From contig JBCDDZ010000014.1 of assembly GCA_039180025.1 (NCBI GenBank), positions 7,296-71,295 of the forward strand: a stretch of DNA of 64,000 nt, written 5' to 3'. A program made the position numbers and the translations under genes. Positions 1-8,827 of this stretch are shown here, piece by piece. Positions within the stretch are counted from its first letter, which is position 1. The number at the start of each line of letters is the position of its first letter. The notes beneath the pieces are model-generated. The model searched no databases, was not told the origin of the DNA, and saw nothing but the letters and a program-made list of their open reading frames with translations. The DNA is from Algisphaera sp039180025. GTDB taxonomy: Bacteria; Planctomycetota; Phycisphaerae; Phycisphaerales; Phycisphaeraceae.

Positions 1-229
1 GGGAGGAGAGGCGTTGGCCCGGGGCAGACGCCAACCCCCCGGAAGCCCCCGAACCTTCGGAGGCTCCGAGCGGATCGGAAGCGTCGGGGCTTGCCGGGCT
101 TTCGGGGGCGGCGGTCGCGGCGGGGGCAGGTGGTGGCGGGCCGGGGGGGGCGTCCGGGGCCGCGGTCTGGCCGAGCAACAGCCCACCGATCATTAACAGT
201 AAGCCGACACGGAGCCGTGGGTGTTTCAT
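1..229 (-). CDS. N-terminal part of an exported protein, cut by the window edge
   Basis: An ATG at 229 on the minus strand opens a frame that stays open for 76 codons to the left edge. The product starts with a basic MKHPRLR stretch, a hydrophobic core (GLLLMIGGLLLG) and an AxA-like site near residue 24, a good Sec signal peptide. What follows is Pro/Ala/Ser/Gly-rich (APDAPPGPPPPAPAAT), as in the linker of an exported protein. The functional domain lies outside the window, so no function can be given. The opposite-strand frame here has no comparable organisation. Confidence 0.6.
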   Translation of the reverse strand, partial: MKHPRLRVGLLLMIGGLLLGQTAAPDAPPGPPPPAPAATAAPESPASPDASDPLGASEGSGASGGLASAPGQRLSS

Positions 230-340
230 CACTTTCAGTATAGATCGCTGTCCGCGCGTGGGGCCCGCGGCGGGGTTGCCCTGGGTGAGAAATAGGCCTA
301 CAACCTAACGCTCTTTGCCTTTTTCACGGAGTTCTGAAGC

Positions 341-1159
341 ATGGCTGAATCCCCCCTTCGCGTGACCGTTTGGCACGAATACCGGCACGATAACCCCGAC
401 AGCCAAAAGCCCAATGGGCGGTGCATGGAGCTCTACCCCGAGGGGATGCACACGGCGGTGGCGTCCGCCATCCGGGAACATCTGGGCGACGGCGTCGACG
501 TGAAGACCGCCACGCTGGATCAGGACGGCGACCACGGGCTATCCGATGAACTCTTGGCCGACACGGACGTGATGACGTGGTGGGGCCATTGTGCCCACGG
601 CGAGGTCAAAGACGAATGGGCGCAGAAAGTCGCGCAACGGGTCCGGGAGGGGATGGGGCTGGTGGTGCTGCACTCGGGCCACTACGCCAAGCCGTTCAAG
701 CTGCTGATGGGTACGAATTGCCACCTCAAGTGGCGTGAAGCCGGCGAAAAGGAACGGCTCTGGAACGTGAGCCCCGGGCACCCGATCACCGCCGGGATGT
801 CGACGGACTTTATCGAGCTGGCGCAGACCGAGATGTACGGCGAACACTTCGATATCCCCGACCCCGACGAGTTGGTGTTCGTGTCGTGGTTCGAGGGCGG
901 CGAGGTGTTCCGTTCGGGCTGTGTCTGGAAACGCGGGGCGGGCAAGGTGTTTTACTTCCGGCCCGGCCACGAGACGTTCCCGATCTACCACCAGCCCGAG
1001 ATCCGCCGGGTGCTGGCCAACGGGGTCCGCTACGTGGCCTCGCCAGTGGGGTCGGCCGGGGTGGTGCCGTACCGCGACCATTCTCCGATGATCGATCCGC
1101 CGCTGGAGCCGATCGCCGGGGACCACGAGGTCGATGCGTCGCTGCACGACCACGCGTAG
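341..1159 (+). CDS. ThuA-like domain protein (class I glutamine amidotransferase fold)
   Basis: This 272-residue protein looks like a stand-alone ThuA (trehalose-utilisation) domain, the flavodoxin/class-I-amidotransferase-like fold common in planctomycetes. Visible family features are the opening strand RVTVWHEYRHD, the segment DVMTWWGHCAHGEV, the nucleophile-elbow-like GLVVLHSGHYAKPF near residues 105-120, and the late GKVFYFRPGHETFPIYHQPE stretch, which resembles the GRVF-x-GH-x-x-x-x-y motif. The substrate is not known for the family and carbohydrate metabolism is only an inference. A GGAG Shine-Dalgarno lies 9 nt before the ATG. The next genes are far away, so it is probably monocistronic. 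The gene 1.8 kb downstream carries a related fold fused to a sigma factor. Confidence 0.85.
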   Translation: MAESPLRVTVWHEYRHDNPDSQKPNGRCMELYPEGMHTAVASAIREHLGDGVDVKTATLDQDGDHGLSDELLADTDVMTWWGHCAHGEVKDEWAQKVAQRVREGMGLVVLHSGHYAKPFKLLMGTNCHLKWREAGEKERLWNVSPGHPITAGMSTDFIELAQTEMYGEHFDIPDPDELVFVSWFEGGEVFRSGCVWKRGAGKVFYFRPGHETFPIYHQPEIRRVLANGVRYVASPVGSAGVVPYRDHSPMIDPPLEPIAGDHEVDASLHDHA

Positions 1160-1994
1160 AAGGGTTGATCGGAGCTCCGGCACGGACGTATCCGCGTTTA
1201 CGCCTCGAGGTCGCGTGACTCTTTTAGTTTTGAGAAGATTTAAGTTTTGAGAAGACCGCTCGGCCGAGACGGCGCGGTGCGTGCGGCGCTTGAGGCCGAG
1301 TCGTTTCGGAAACGGTTTGCCAAAGAGCGGGTGCGCGGTCCCTCGGGGTTGGGTGCCGCGGCAGACACCTCGCACCGGAGTGCGGCGGGTTCGACCGCCG
1401 CGTGGACCGTTGACCCTCGACCGGCGACGTGGGGGACGCGATCCGGGAGTGTCGCCCGGCGAGGCTGGCTCACCCGCGAACGCCGACGCCCCAAACACCT
1501 GCCGCGGTCTCGCGGAGGTCACGTGTACACCGACCCGGCCGTTCCGTGCTGTTGGCGGAGCTGTCCTCGCCGAGGGTTACCACTCCGCCGCACCCGGGGG
1601 CCGACACCGAACGTCGGGGCGAAACGGGGGTGCGCACGAATCGGGTCGTCCGCGTGCGCGGAGCGTGTGCAAGCACTGGGGCGGACGGTAATAAAAAAAG
1701 TTTTCGGGCCCCAAAAAAATTTTAGCGCACATCCACCGCAGGGTTAGCGGGCGGCGGCAGCCGGTACGCTGACCGAGTCTGGCGGAGGGGGATCCCGCTG
1801 CCTCGACCCGCGGTAGCCCGGTTGGGATGCACTAAGCCCGTGGTTACATGGGGCGGCACGAGGATCGGAAGACAGGAGCCGATCGGACGGGCTCTGACAG
1901 GTCGGCCGCGGGCGCGGGGCGAGTGGTGGAGCGGCGGGGGGAGCGGTAGCCACCGATCCGGGGGGCGGAGGGTCCGCACCCCGCGGGCGGCGGG
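1160..1994. other. Gene-free stretch with a 13-bp direct repeat
   Basis: I find no convincing gene here. The open frames are high-GC shadows with no recognisable domain. A 13-bp direct repeat (agttttgagaaga) lies at 1226-1238 and 1243-1255 in a short AT-rich patch after the ThuA-like gene. A second AT-rich patch with runs of A and T is at 1690-1725. Confidence 0.5.
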
Positions 1995-2513
1995 TCAGGG
2001 GCCGGGGGGCGGGGCGAGGACGGCCAGGGGATCGGAGGCGAGGACCGTGCCCAGGTTCAGGACGTGACCCAGGCCCTGCTCGGACCCGAAGGCGAGGGGC
2101 TCGAGCCCGACGCCGAGGCCCATGACACTAAGTATCACGACCGCCGCCCAGACCAACGGGGTTCGGCTGCGCGACGTGTCGGAAGCGAGGTGTCGGCCGC
2201 TGAGGGCCGCGAGCCCGATCCCGATCGCGGCGCTGATCTCCACGGCGAGGAGGTAGCCGGGGTCGACCCGGTGGAGTTGGAGCCACATACACCACTCGAT
2301 CCACCACGACTTGGTCGGGAACGCGAGCACGGTGAACATGGTGGGCAGGAAAAGAACGGCGAACATCAACGCGGCCCAGAGCCAGGTGGCCAGGCACCAT
2401 CCGGCCCAAGCCCGCGTGGGTTCCGCCGGGTCGTCGTCCAGGGACGCATCGAACGGGGCAGGCTGAAACAGCGACTCATCCACCCGGGCCGATTGGTTTA
2501 CGTTGATCCTCAT
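1995..2513 (-). CDS. Small multi-pass membrane protein, function unknown
   Basis: This 172-residue protein belongs to no family I recognise. After a polar N-terminus of about 38 residues there are three or four hydrophobic stretches: about residues 40-65 (WCLATWLWAALMFAVLFLP), a weaker one at 88-105 with LAVEISAAIGIGLAAL, and 118-137 (PLVWAAVVILSVMGLGVG). It is therefore probably an inner-membrane protein. The ATG at 2513 is the only good start and no Shine-Dalgarno is visible. The hydrophobic segments appear only in this frame, so the gene is likely real even without a family match. Confidence 0.6.
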   Translation of the reverse strand: MRINVNQSARVDESLFQPAPFDASLDDDPAEPTRAWAGWCLATWLWAALMFAVLFLPTMFTVLAFPTKSWWIEWCMWLQLHRVDPGYLLAVEISAAIGIGLAALSGRHLASDTSRSRTPLVWAAVVILSVMGLGVGLEPLAFGSEQGLGHVLNLGTVLASDPLAVLAPPPGP

Positions 2514-2570
2514 GTAGTAATAAGACGCTCCGGCGGATTTTCATTTCAATCAATACCGAAAAATATCCGT

Positions 2571-2630
2571 AGACGGGAGCGGCCGGGAGCGGCCGGGAGC
2601 GGCCGGGGGCGTCCGGGGGCGTCCGGGGGC
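2571..2630. repeat. Tandem decamer array
   Basis: Six consecutive 10-bp units are present: agacgggagc, ggccgggagc twice, ggccgggggc, and gtccgggggc twice. The array lies upstream of the minus-strand membrane protein gene, between it and an AT-rich patch. Confidence 0.85.
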
Positions 2631-2974
2631 GAGGTTTGGCTCGGGCGGTGGGGCTGGTCGGCGTCGGAAATACGGGGTCGGCGGATCGCTTTCGGAAACT
2701 CCGCCCGGTTACGGGGGGTTCGCTGAGCGATCCCAATGAAACCGCGGCCGACGGCGATTTCCTCTCCTGTATTAAATTATAAACAATTTATTTTAAATAA
2801 TTTATACTATATATCCGGGGACGGCAGGCGAGGCACACCCCGCGGATTTTTTGACGCCGAAAGGGTGTTGAAAGGCCGGGCGGGGCGAGGGTGGGGGCCT
2901 CGGTATTGATTTGGTGCGAACGGCTTGGCGGTGCCGTCGTACTCACGTTAAGGTGGTTTTTCTGGAGTACGGTT
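2631..2974. promoter_or_regulatory. AT-rich upstream region of the sigma-fusion gene
   Basis: No gene is seen here. Positions 2770-2812 are almost pure A/T, strikingly different from the surrounding GC-rich DNA, and contain TATACT/TATATA-like hexamers near 2803-2812 that could form a -10 box for the downstream sigma-factor gene. That would give a leader of about 160 nt. Confidence 0.4.
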
Positions 2975-4480
2975 TTGGACCCACTGGATGTAAACGAACG
3001 GTTTCTGCAGGGCGGCGACGCCGCGCTGTTCAACACGTTTGTCGAGCAACACTGGCCGCTGGTGATATCGGTCTGCCGGGCGCAGCTACACGATGAGCAC
3101 GAGGCCGAGGACGCGGCGCAGGAAACGTTTCTTAAACTGGCGCGGCACCGCGAGTCGATCCGCGGGAACGTGGTGGCGTGGCTGACCACCACCGCGCGGA
3201 CCACGAGCATCGACCGGCTGCGTCGGTTGATCCGGGAGCGCCGGCGGCGGGAACAGTGGACGTATTCGGCGGCGCGGGCGGCGGCGACGCCGGACACACA
3301 GGTGGTCGCCCATGCGGCGCGGGCGCACCTGCCCGAGGCGCTGCTGGAGCTGGACACCGATGCGGCCGAGCTGCTGATTCAGCGTTACGTTCACCACAAG
3401 CCCCTGCGAGTGATTGCGAAGGACGTGAAGCCTTGGGGCGTGAGCATCGCGACGCTGAGCCGGCGGGCGGCGGAGGCGGTCGAGCAGCTCGCGATCGTGC
3501 TGGAAGGGATGGGCGTGTTCGGGGCGGGGGACCTGCCGCTGGCGGCGTACCTGGCGGACCTGCGGGGGCCGGATTCGGGGGGGTTCGCGGAGGCCTATAC
3601 CGGGGACGCGGGGCTGGTCCAAAGTGTTTCGTTCCCGGGGCGGGAGGCGACGCCGTTTCCGGGGTGGACCCGGCCGATGCGGCTGGGGGTTTCGCTGAGC
3701 CACCAGAACCACGCGCGGCTGAGCCGGATGGGGTTTCAGACGCCACTGAGCTACCAGACGCGTGCGACCTGGTGGATTGACCACCCGGGGGTGGATCTGG
3801 TCGGCCTGATCGAGCCGGGCACGTTGGACTACGCCGAGACCGAGGCCACGCTCCGGGAGTACGAGATCCACGCGGGGCTGATCGACATCACGAATGCCGC
3901 GGGGCTGCGGACGCTGGACGTGATCATCGTTCCGAACCGGCTGATTTATAACCGCCGTTTTCTTCAGCCGATTATCGCCGCGGTGGAGGCCGGGGTGGGC
4001 GTGTTTCGCGAAGGCCATTTCGCGAGTCACGACGACCCCCATGACCCCGATCTTTCCCGTTTCCACCTGGCACATCCTCCCCTCGAGCAGCATTGCACCG
4101 GGGGTGTCTACGGCAGCCTGGTCGGCCACGGGGTGCCGGTCGCCGCCCACGTGGTGAATCGCCACCCGGCGATGCCCTGGCTCGTCCCGGGTCAGCCGCT
4201 GACGGTCGGTTCCTGCGGTGCGGTCTTCCGCCCGACGGAAGACGCGACGACGATTATCGTTCGCGACGAACCGATTCAGGGCAGAAACATGGGGTTCCCG
4301 CCGCTGCTCCCGCCGACCCACGCCCCGGCCGTCCACGCCGGCCAACTGGGCCGTGGCCGCGTGGTCATGTGCAACGCCTCCAACGCGGACTCGGTGTTCG
4401 GCGGCCCGAAGCGGCGGGAGGAGCGTTTTCTGCAGACCCTCGCCTGGCTCGCCGAGCCCCGCCGTGAGCGTATTGTTTGA
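2975..4480 (+). CDS. ECF sigma factor fused to a class-I-amidotransferase-like (ThuA-like) domain
   Basis: The first ~175 residues form an ECF-type sigma-70 factor. Region 2 is seen in FNTFVEQHWPLVISVCRAQL, then HEAEDAAQETFLKL (the conserved AEDxxQExFL box), then AWLTTTARTTSIDRLRR. Region 4 is the helix-turn-helix around LLIQRYVHHKPLRVIAKDV to SIATLSRRAAEAV. About 300 further residues follow where ordinary ECF factors end. The part from LVGLIEPGTLDY through TLDVIIVPNRL, VEAGVGVFREGHF and GQLGRGRVVMCNAS to the C-terminal LQTLAWLAEP reads like a ThuA/class-I-amidotransferase fold, probably a ligand sensor. I place the start at TTG 2975, with GGAG at 2964-2967 and 7-nt spacing. The longer ATG 2891 version adds 28 residues that do not look like sigma factor. 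No anti-sigma gene is adjacent. Confidence 0.82.
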   Translation: MDPLDVNERFLQGGDAALFNTFVEQHWPLVISVCRAQLHDEHEAEDAAQETFLKLARHRESIRGNVVAWLTTTARTTSIDRLRRLIRERRRREQWTYSAARAAATPDTQVVAHAARAHLPEALLELDTDAAELLIQRYVHHKPLRVIAKDVKPWGVSIATLSRRAAEAVEQLAIVLEGMGVFGAGDLPLAAYLADLRGPDSGGFAEAYTGDAGLVQSVSFPGREATPFPGWTRPMRLGVSLSHQNHARLSRMGFQTPLSYQTRATWWIDHPGVDLVGLIEPGTLDYAETEATLREYEIHAGLIDITNAAGLRTLDVIIVPNRLIYNRRFLQPIIAAVEAGVGVFREGHFASHDDPHDPDLSRFHLAHPPLEQHCTGGVYGSLVGHGVPVAAHVVNRHPAMPWLVPGQPLTVGSCGAVFRPTEDATTIIVRDEPIQGRNMGFPPLLPPTHAPAVHAGQLGRGRVVMCNASNADSVFGGPKRREERFLQTLAWLAEPRRERIV

Positions 4481-4576
4481 GCGGGGCGGCTCAGGGGGAG
4501 CCGGGGGGCCGAGGGGTTCGCCGGGGGGCTGGGTCCCGCCGCGCCGCGGGCGGGTTTGCTTTATCCTGCTGCGATC

Positions 4577-6646
4577 ATGGCCTTAACCCTCACCCTGCCC
4601 GACGGCACGCAGAAATCGTTTGACGACCCAAGTACCACCGCCCACGACGTGGCGCTGACCCTCGGCGAGGGTCTGGCCGCCGCCGCGATCGGGGCCCGGG
4701 TCGACGACGAACTGTACGACCTGAACCGGCCGCTGCCCGCCGGGGGCGGCTGCACGCTCGCGCTCATCACCGCGCCGCGTCGGGACAAGAAGGGCCGGAG
4801 CAAGTGGCGGGACGGGGAGCACGAGAAAGACGCGCTGTACCTGCTGCGGCACTCGGCCGCACACGTGATGGCCGAGGCGATCGAGCGGTTGTTCCCGGGG
4901 GTGGAGCTGGCGTACGGCCCGCCGCTGGACAACGGCTTCTACTACGACATGAAGCTCGACACGCCGATCCGTGAGGCGGACTTCGCGCGGATCGAGGCGG
5001 AGATGAAGCAGATCGTGGAGGAGGGCCGGGGGTTTGTCCGCTACGACAAGCCGGTGGAGGAGGGGTTGGCCAAGCTGGCGGCGGAGGGCAACAAGTACAA
5101 GATCGATAACGCCGAGAAGGCGGCGGCGAACGGGGCCGGGTCGCTGTCGTGGTACGTGACCGGGGGGGCGGGGCAGTGGGAAGACCTCTGCCAGGGGCCG
5201 CACGTCGACAAGACGTCGCGGATCGGAGCGTGGAAGGTCACGTCGGTCGCCGCGAGCAACTGGAAGGGCGACGTCACGCTCGACCGGTTCCAGCGGGTCT
5301 ACGGCACGGCGTTCTTCTCGCCGGCGGACCTCGACGCGCACCTGGAAAAGCTCGACCAGGCGCGGGCCCGGGACCACCGGGTGATCGGCCGTCAGCTCGG
5401 GCTGTTCGAGATCGACGAGATGGTCGGGCAGGGGCTGGTGCTCTGGAAACCCAAGGGGGCGGTGGTCCGCGATCAGCTGCAGAAGTTCATCTCCGAGCAC
5501 CTCGAACGGCAGGGCTACCACCAGGTGTTCACGCCGCACATCGGGAAGCTGGACCTGTACCGCACGTCGGGGCACTTCCCGTATTACGCCGACTCGCAGT
5601 ACCCGCCGCTGGTCGAGCGCGACATGATTAAAAAGCTGGCGGACGAGGGCTGCACGTGCGCGGAACTCTCGGCGTCGATGGCCGAGGGCGACATCGAGGG
5701 CTACATGCTCAAGCCGATGAACTGCCCGCACCACATCCGGATCTTCGCCAGCGATAAGCACAGCTACCGTGACCTGCCGGTCCGCCTCGCCGAGTTCGGG
5801 ACGGTGTACCGGTGGGAGCAGTCGGGAGAGCTGGGGGGGATGACGCGGGTGCGCGGCTTCACGCAGGACGATGCGCACCTGTTTGTCACACCGGACCAGT
5901 TGGCGGACGAGGTGCTGGGGTGCATCGAGCTGGTGAAGATCGTGTTCGAGACGCTGGGGATGGACGACTACCGGGTGCGGGTCGGGCTGCGCGACCCGGA
6001 CAGCAGCAAGTTTGTCGGCGAGCAGAGCGACTGGGACGCGGCGGAGGCGGCATGCATCGCGGCGGCGGAGAGCCTCGGCGTGCCGTTTAGCCGGGAGCCG
6101 GGCGAGGCGGCGTTCTACGGCCCGAAGATCGACTTCGTGGTCAAAGACGTGATCGGCCGGGAGTGGCAGCTCGGGACGGTGCAGGTCGACTACCAGCTGC
6201 CGCAGCGGTTCGGCCTGTCGTACACCGGGGCGGACAACGCGGAGCACCGCCCGATCATGATCCACCGCGCGCCGTTCGGCAGCATGGAGCGGTTCATCGG
6301 CTGCCTGATCGAGCACTTCAACGGGGCGTTCCCGCTGTGGCTCGCGCCGGAGCAGGCCCGGGTGCTGCCGATCAGCGACAAGTTCAACGGTTACGCCCAA
6401 GAGGTGCTCGACACGCTCAAAGCCCGGGGCTTCCGCGCAACCGCCGACACGTCGAGCCAGCGCGTCAACGGCAAGGTCAAGGCGGCCCAGGAAGCCAAGA
6501 TCCCTTACATGCTCGTGGTCGGCGGCAAGGACCGCGACGCGGGCACGGTCAGCGTCCGCCACCGCCAGGGCGGCGACCGCGGCGCGGTGGGGCTGGGCAC
6601 GTTTGTGCAGGGGCTGCTCGAGGAACGCGACGAACGCCGGCGGTGA
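4577..6646 (+). CDS. thrS: Threonine--tRNA ligase
   Basis: This cytoplasmic enzyme charges tRNA-Thr. The 689 residues show an N-terminal TGS domain (about 1-62), the editing/SAD domain with HSAAHVMAEAIERLFPG (HxxxH), and a class II core with MNCPHH (zinc Cys). Motif 2 is RWEQSGELGGMTRVRGFTQDD and motif 3 is HRAPFGSMERFIGCLIEH. The C-terminal anticodon-binding domain has RVLPISDKFNGYA. An insertion around ADEGCTCAELSASMAEGDIEGYML precedes the MNCPHH motif. I chose ATG 4577 over an in-frame ATG 21 nt upstream because the TGS domain starts there (MALTLTLPDG). A -10-like TATCCT lies at 4562-4567, 9 nt before the ATG, and there is no Shine-Dalgarno. Confidence 0.97.
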   Translation: MALTLTLPDGTQKSFDDPSTTAHDVALTLGEGLAAAAIGARVDDELYDLNRPLPAGGGCTLALITAPRRDKKGRSKWRDGEHEKDALYLLRHSAAHVMAEAIERLFPGVELAYGPPLDNGFYYDMKLDTPIREADFARIEAEMKQIVEEGRGFVRYDKPVEEGLAKLAAEGNKYKIDNAEKAAANGAGSLSWYVTGGAGQWEDLCQGPHVDKTSRIGAWKVTSVAASNWKGDVTLDRFQRVYGTAFFSPADLDAHLEKLDQARARDHRVIGRQLGLFEIDEMVGQGLVLWKPKGAVVRDQLQKFISEHLERQGYHQVFTPHIGKLDLYRTSGHFPYYADSQYPPLVERDMIKKLADEGCTCAELSASMAEGDIEGYMLKPMNCPHHIRIFASDKHSYRDLPVRLAEFGTVYRWEQSGELGGMTRVRGFTQDDAHLFVTPDQLADEVLGCIELVKIVFETLGMDDYRVRVGLRDPDSSKFVGEQSDWDAAEAACIAAAESLGVPFSREPGEAAFYGPKIDFVVKDVIGREWQLGTVQVDYQLPQRFGLSYTGADNAEHRPIMIHRAPFGSMERFIGCLIEHFNGAFPLWLAPEQARVLPISDKFNGYAQEVLDTLKARGFRATADTSSQRVNGKVKAAQEAKIPYMLVVGGKDRDAGTVSVRHRQGGDRGAVGLGTFVQGLLEERDERRR

Positions 6647-6691
6647 GCCGAGGGTCAGTCCGGCTTCACCCCTCCCGGATATGCTGGGGCG

Positions 6692-7435
6692 ATGACTTAC
6701 GACATCGACTCGCGCCTGGTGCGCGTGGCCAAGGTGCTGACCTTCAACCACGGCCGGCAGATCGGCAACGCGACCGCGTTCTTTTTTCTGCGTGACGGTT
6801 TTCTTTACCTCATCACGAACCGCCACGTGGTCTGCGACACGGTGAACCAGCTCTTCCCGGACCGGCTCCAGGTCCGGGTCCACGACAACCCCGAGGACCT
6901 GACGTCGCACGGCGAGTTGTGGCTGGACGTCCTGGACGACCGGGGCCGACCGCGGTGGCGGGAACACCCGGCCCTGGGCGCGGCCGCGGACGTGGTGGCG
7001 ATCCCGATCAACGACCCGATGGTGATCGCGAACTGGCACGTCGATACGTTCGGCCCCGAGCACCTGCTCGACGAGCGGGCTGGCCTGCCGCTGGGCCAGG
7101 AGGTGATCGTCATCGGGTTCCCGCTGGGGTTCGAGGACACGCTGCACCGGCTGCCGCTGATCCGCCGGGCCACGATCGCCAGCGTGTACCCGCTGCCGTT
7201 CAAGGGCGAGCGCTACTTCATCACCGACGCCCGGCTGCACCGCGGGTCGAGCGGCTCGCCGGTGGTGGCCAAGATCTTCGAGGTCGCCACCGAGAACACG
7301 TCCTGGAAATTGCTGGGGGTCCACTCCGCGTCGCTGGACGTCTCGAACCGTGACCCGGACCAGGACGAAAAGCTCGGCCTGAACATGACGTGGTACGCGT
7401 CGCTGATTATGGAGATGACCGAGCGGTCGGGCTGA
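6692..7435 (+). CDS. Trypsin-like serine protease domain protein
   Basis: This 247-residue protein has a chymotrypsin/Deg-type protease fold with all three catalytic positions visible. His is in TNRHVVCDT (about residue 48), Asp is probably in AAADVVAIPI (about 110), and Ser is in HRGSSGSPVVAK (about 188). No signal peptide or PDZ domain is seen, so it is probably cytoplasmic, or else a pseudo-protease sensor. It lies 45 nt after thrS but has its own -10-like TATGCT at 6680-6685, 6 nt before the ATG, so it may be transcribed separately. The substrate is unknown. Confidence 0.85.
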   Translation: MTYDIDSRLVRVAKVLTFNHGRQIGNATAFFFLRDGFLYLITNRHVVCDTVNQLFPDRLQVRVHDNPEDLTSHGELWLDVLDDRGRPRWREHPALGAAADVVAIPINDPMVIANWHVDTFGPEHLLDERAGLPLGQEVIVIGFPLGFEDTLHRLPLIRRATIASVYPLPFKGERYFITDARLHRGSSGSPVVAKIFEVATENTSWKLLGVHSASLDVSNRDPDQDEKLGLNMTWYASLIMEMTERSG

Positions 7436-7469
7436 CGCGGCGCGGCCGTGTCGTGTGGTGGGGCGGCGG

Positions 7470-7964
7470 CTAACCCGTGTGGGCGAGGGCCTGGCCCGCG
7501 GCGTCGAGCAATTGCCCCGGGTCGATGAGCGAGTCGACCCGGACGCCGATGTCCCAGACCCCGTCTTCGATCAGGTCGGCCCGGGCGGACGCGCCCGCCA
7601 GCGTCACGGCCTGCCCGTCGCGGTCGAACGCGGTGAGGACCACGCTGCGCCCGGTCACGACCTCGGCGTGGTGGATAAAGCCCAGCCCCGAAGCGCTGAC
7701 GTTGCGCGTACGCACCAGATAGCGCTGCGACCCGCCGGCGTCCTGGTCGTCGAACTCGGCGTAGAGGGTGACCTGGGCCTGGTAGTCCTTGCGGTCGTGC
7801 TCGCGGCGCTCTCGGCCGGGGATCATCTGCTCGGCCAGGCTGATGTTCTGAAACAGCTCGGCCCAGACTTCCGGGTCCAGCTTCACACTCGTGGGTTCAG
7901 GGGTAGTTCCGGGGGCGGGGGTAGTTCCGGGGGCGGGGGTACTTCCGGGGGTGGGGGTGGTCAT
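7470..7964 (-). CDS. PilZ domain protein with an N-terminal Pro/Thr repeat
   Basis: The 164-residue product carries a PilZ domain, the c-di-GMP receptor fold. The first motif is RERREHDRKDY (RxxxR, about residues 50-60) and the second is RNVSASGLGF ([D/N]xSxxG, about 86-95). Both motifs look intact, so c-di-GMP binding is plausible. The ATG at 7964 gives an N-terminus TPTPGSTPAPGTTPAP, encoded by an imperfect 18-bp tandem repeat. A longer open frame continues upstream only through low-complexity DNA (HHRHHRHH from a 9-bp satellite) and is not credible. The HDOD-GGDEF protein 3.5 kb away could supply the ligand, but that is inference. Confidence 0.85.
   Translation of the reverse strand: MTTPTPGSTPAPGTTPAPGTTPEPTSVKLDPEVWAELFQNISLAEQMIPGRERREHDRKDYQAQVTLYAEFDDQDAGGSQRYLVRTRNVSASGLGFIHHAEVVTGRSVVLTAFDRDGQAVTLAGASARADLIEDGVWDIGVRVDSLIDPGQLLDAAGQALAHTG
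7899..7958. repeat. 18-bp G-rich tandem repeat, three copies
   Basis: Three copies of a unit with core ttccgggggcgggggta lie inside the start of the PilZ gene. They encode PAPGTT-type repeats. The same core recurs elsewhere in the window (see the findings). Confidence 0.8.
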
Positions 7965-8425
7965 GCGTCGAGCTTTCGCGGGGTCTGCGGGTCGGGCGGT
8001 TGACGGCGAAGGGGCGATACCGCGTCCGACCCGCGGTTTGGCGGGCGCCAAAGCCGGGGTGGTTCGCGGGGTTCCGGGCGTCTCACGAAGAACATCGACC
8101 CATGCCGGGGGCCGCTTGACCCCGAGCCGAAGCGGGAGGGGCGAGCGAAGGGCGAGAGGCCGCGGCCCGGGGACTCGCGGCTGCGTCTCGGCACGGCGCT
8201 GCGCTTCGACGGTGGTGATGGCCGGGGCGTGTGGGTGGTGACGGTGGTGACGGTGGTGACGGTGGTGACGGTGGTGACGGTGGTGACGGTGGTGACGGTG
8301 GTTACCGATACGCTCCGCCTGGACGACGGGGCGTAAAAAAGCAAACGTTTTCACTTAGGGGTTGTTAGAGTGTTCGCCTGTCGCGCCTGCGCACCGTACC
8401 TCTATGCGACGGAGACCCCGACCCG
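7965..8425. other. Gene-free stretch between the PilZ and SET genes
   Basis: No gene is supported in this stretch. It holds a 9-bp minisatellite (annotated separately) and otherwise unremarkable GC-rich sequence. Confidence 0.5.
8234..8305. repeat. 9-bp minisatellite (ggtggtgac), 7 perfect copies plus one variant
   Basis: Seven perfect head-to-tail ggtggtgac units at 8234-8296 are followed by one variant unit, ggtggttac. The array makes artefactual HRHHRHH and VTTVTT open frames on the minus strand. It lies between the divergent PilZ and SET genes. Confidence 0.95.
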
Positions 8426-8773
8426 ATGTTTTGTGTACAACCCAGCGGCATCCACGGCAAGGGCCTGTTTGCCACCTGTTTTATCCCGGCCGACACGGTG
8501 CTCGGCCGCCTCGAAGGCGAACCCACCACACAGGACGGGGCCTACGTCTTATGGCTGGAAGCAGACCGCGGCTTCCGCGTCGAGAACGACCTGAAATACA
8601 TCAACCACTCGGACGAACCCAACGCCGCGTATTTCGATGACCTGACCGTGGCCGCGCTCACCGATATCCGCCCGGGCGAAGAGATCACACACAATTACCT
8701 GGGCGACGACGCGGATGCGGACGGAGACACGGCGGTGGATTTCGCCGAGTCCTCCGACGCGGTGCTACCTTAA
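8426..8773 (+). CDS. Small SET domain protein (putative protein lysine methyltransferase)
   Basis: The 115 residues are almost entirely a post-core SET fold. GIHGKGLFATCFIPADTVLG is the N-terminal strand pair. NDLKYINHSDEPNAAY matches the conserved NHS-x-x-PN box. DIRPGEEITHNYLGD matches the GEE-[IL]-x-x-[ND]-Y box with its catalytic-type Tyr. SET proteins move a methyl group from SAM to lysine. The natural target in bacteria is generally unknown, and such small SET proteins are sometimes ribosomal-protein or histone-like-protein methyltransferases. The acidic tail DDADADGDTAVDFAESSD is unusual. There is no Shine-Dalgarno. Confidence 0.88.
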   Translation: MFCVQPSGIHGKGLFATCFIPADTVLGRLEGEPTTQDGAYVLWLEADRGFRVENDLKYINHSDEPNAAYFDDLTVAALTDIRPGEEITHNYLGDDADADGDTAVDFAESSDAVLP

Positions 8774-8827
8774 AACCCATCGAAACACCCTAAGCCCTGC
8801 GCGGCGCGATCGCCTACACTGTCCGCC

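Noticed and set aside
4583..7324. A 913-residue open frame antisense to thrS and the protease
   Set aside because: It mirrors two clear genes, is Arg/Leu/Val-rich low-complexity sequence and has no domain; it is a high-GC shadow.
8234..8305. Possible CRISPR array
   Set aside because: The units are 9 bp in direct tandem without spacers and there are no cas genes.
7965..8354. An N-terminal extension of the PilZ protein with HHRHHRHH repeats
   Set aside because: It derives from the 9-bp minisatellite; the PilZ protein has a good ATG at 7964.
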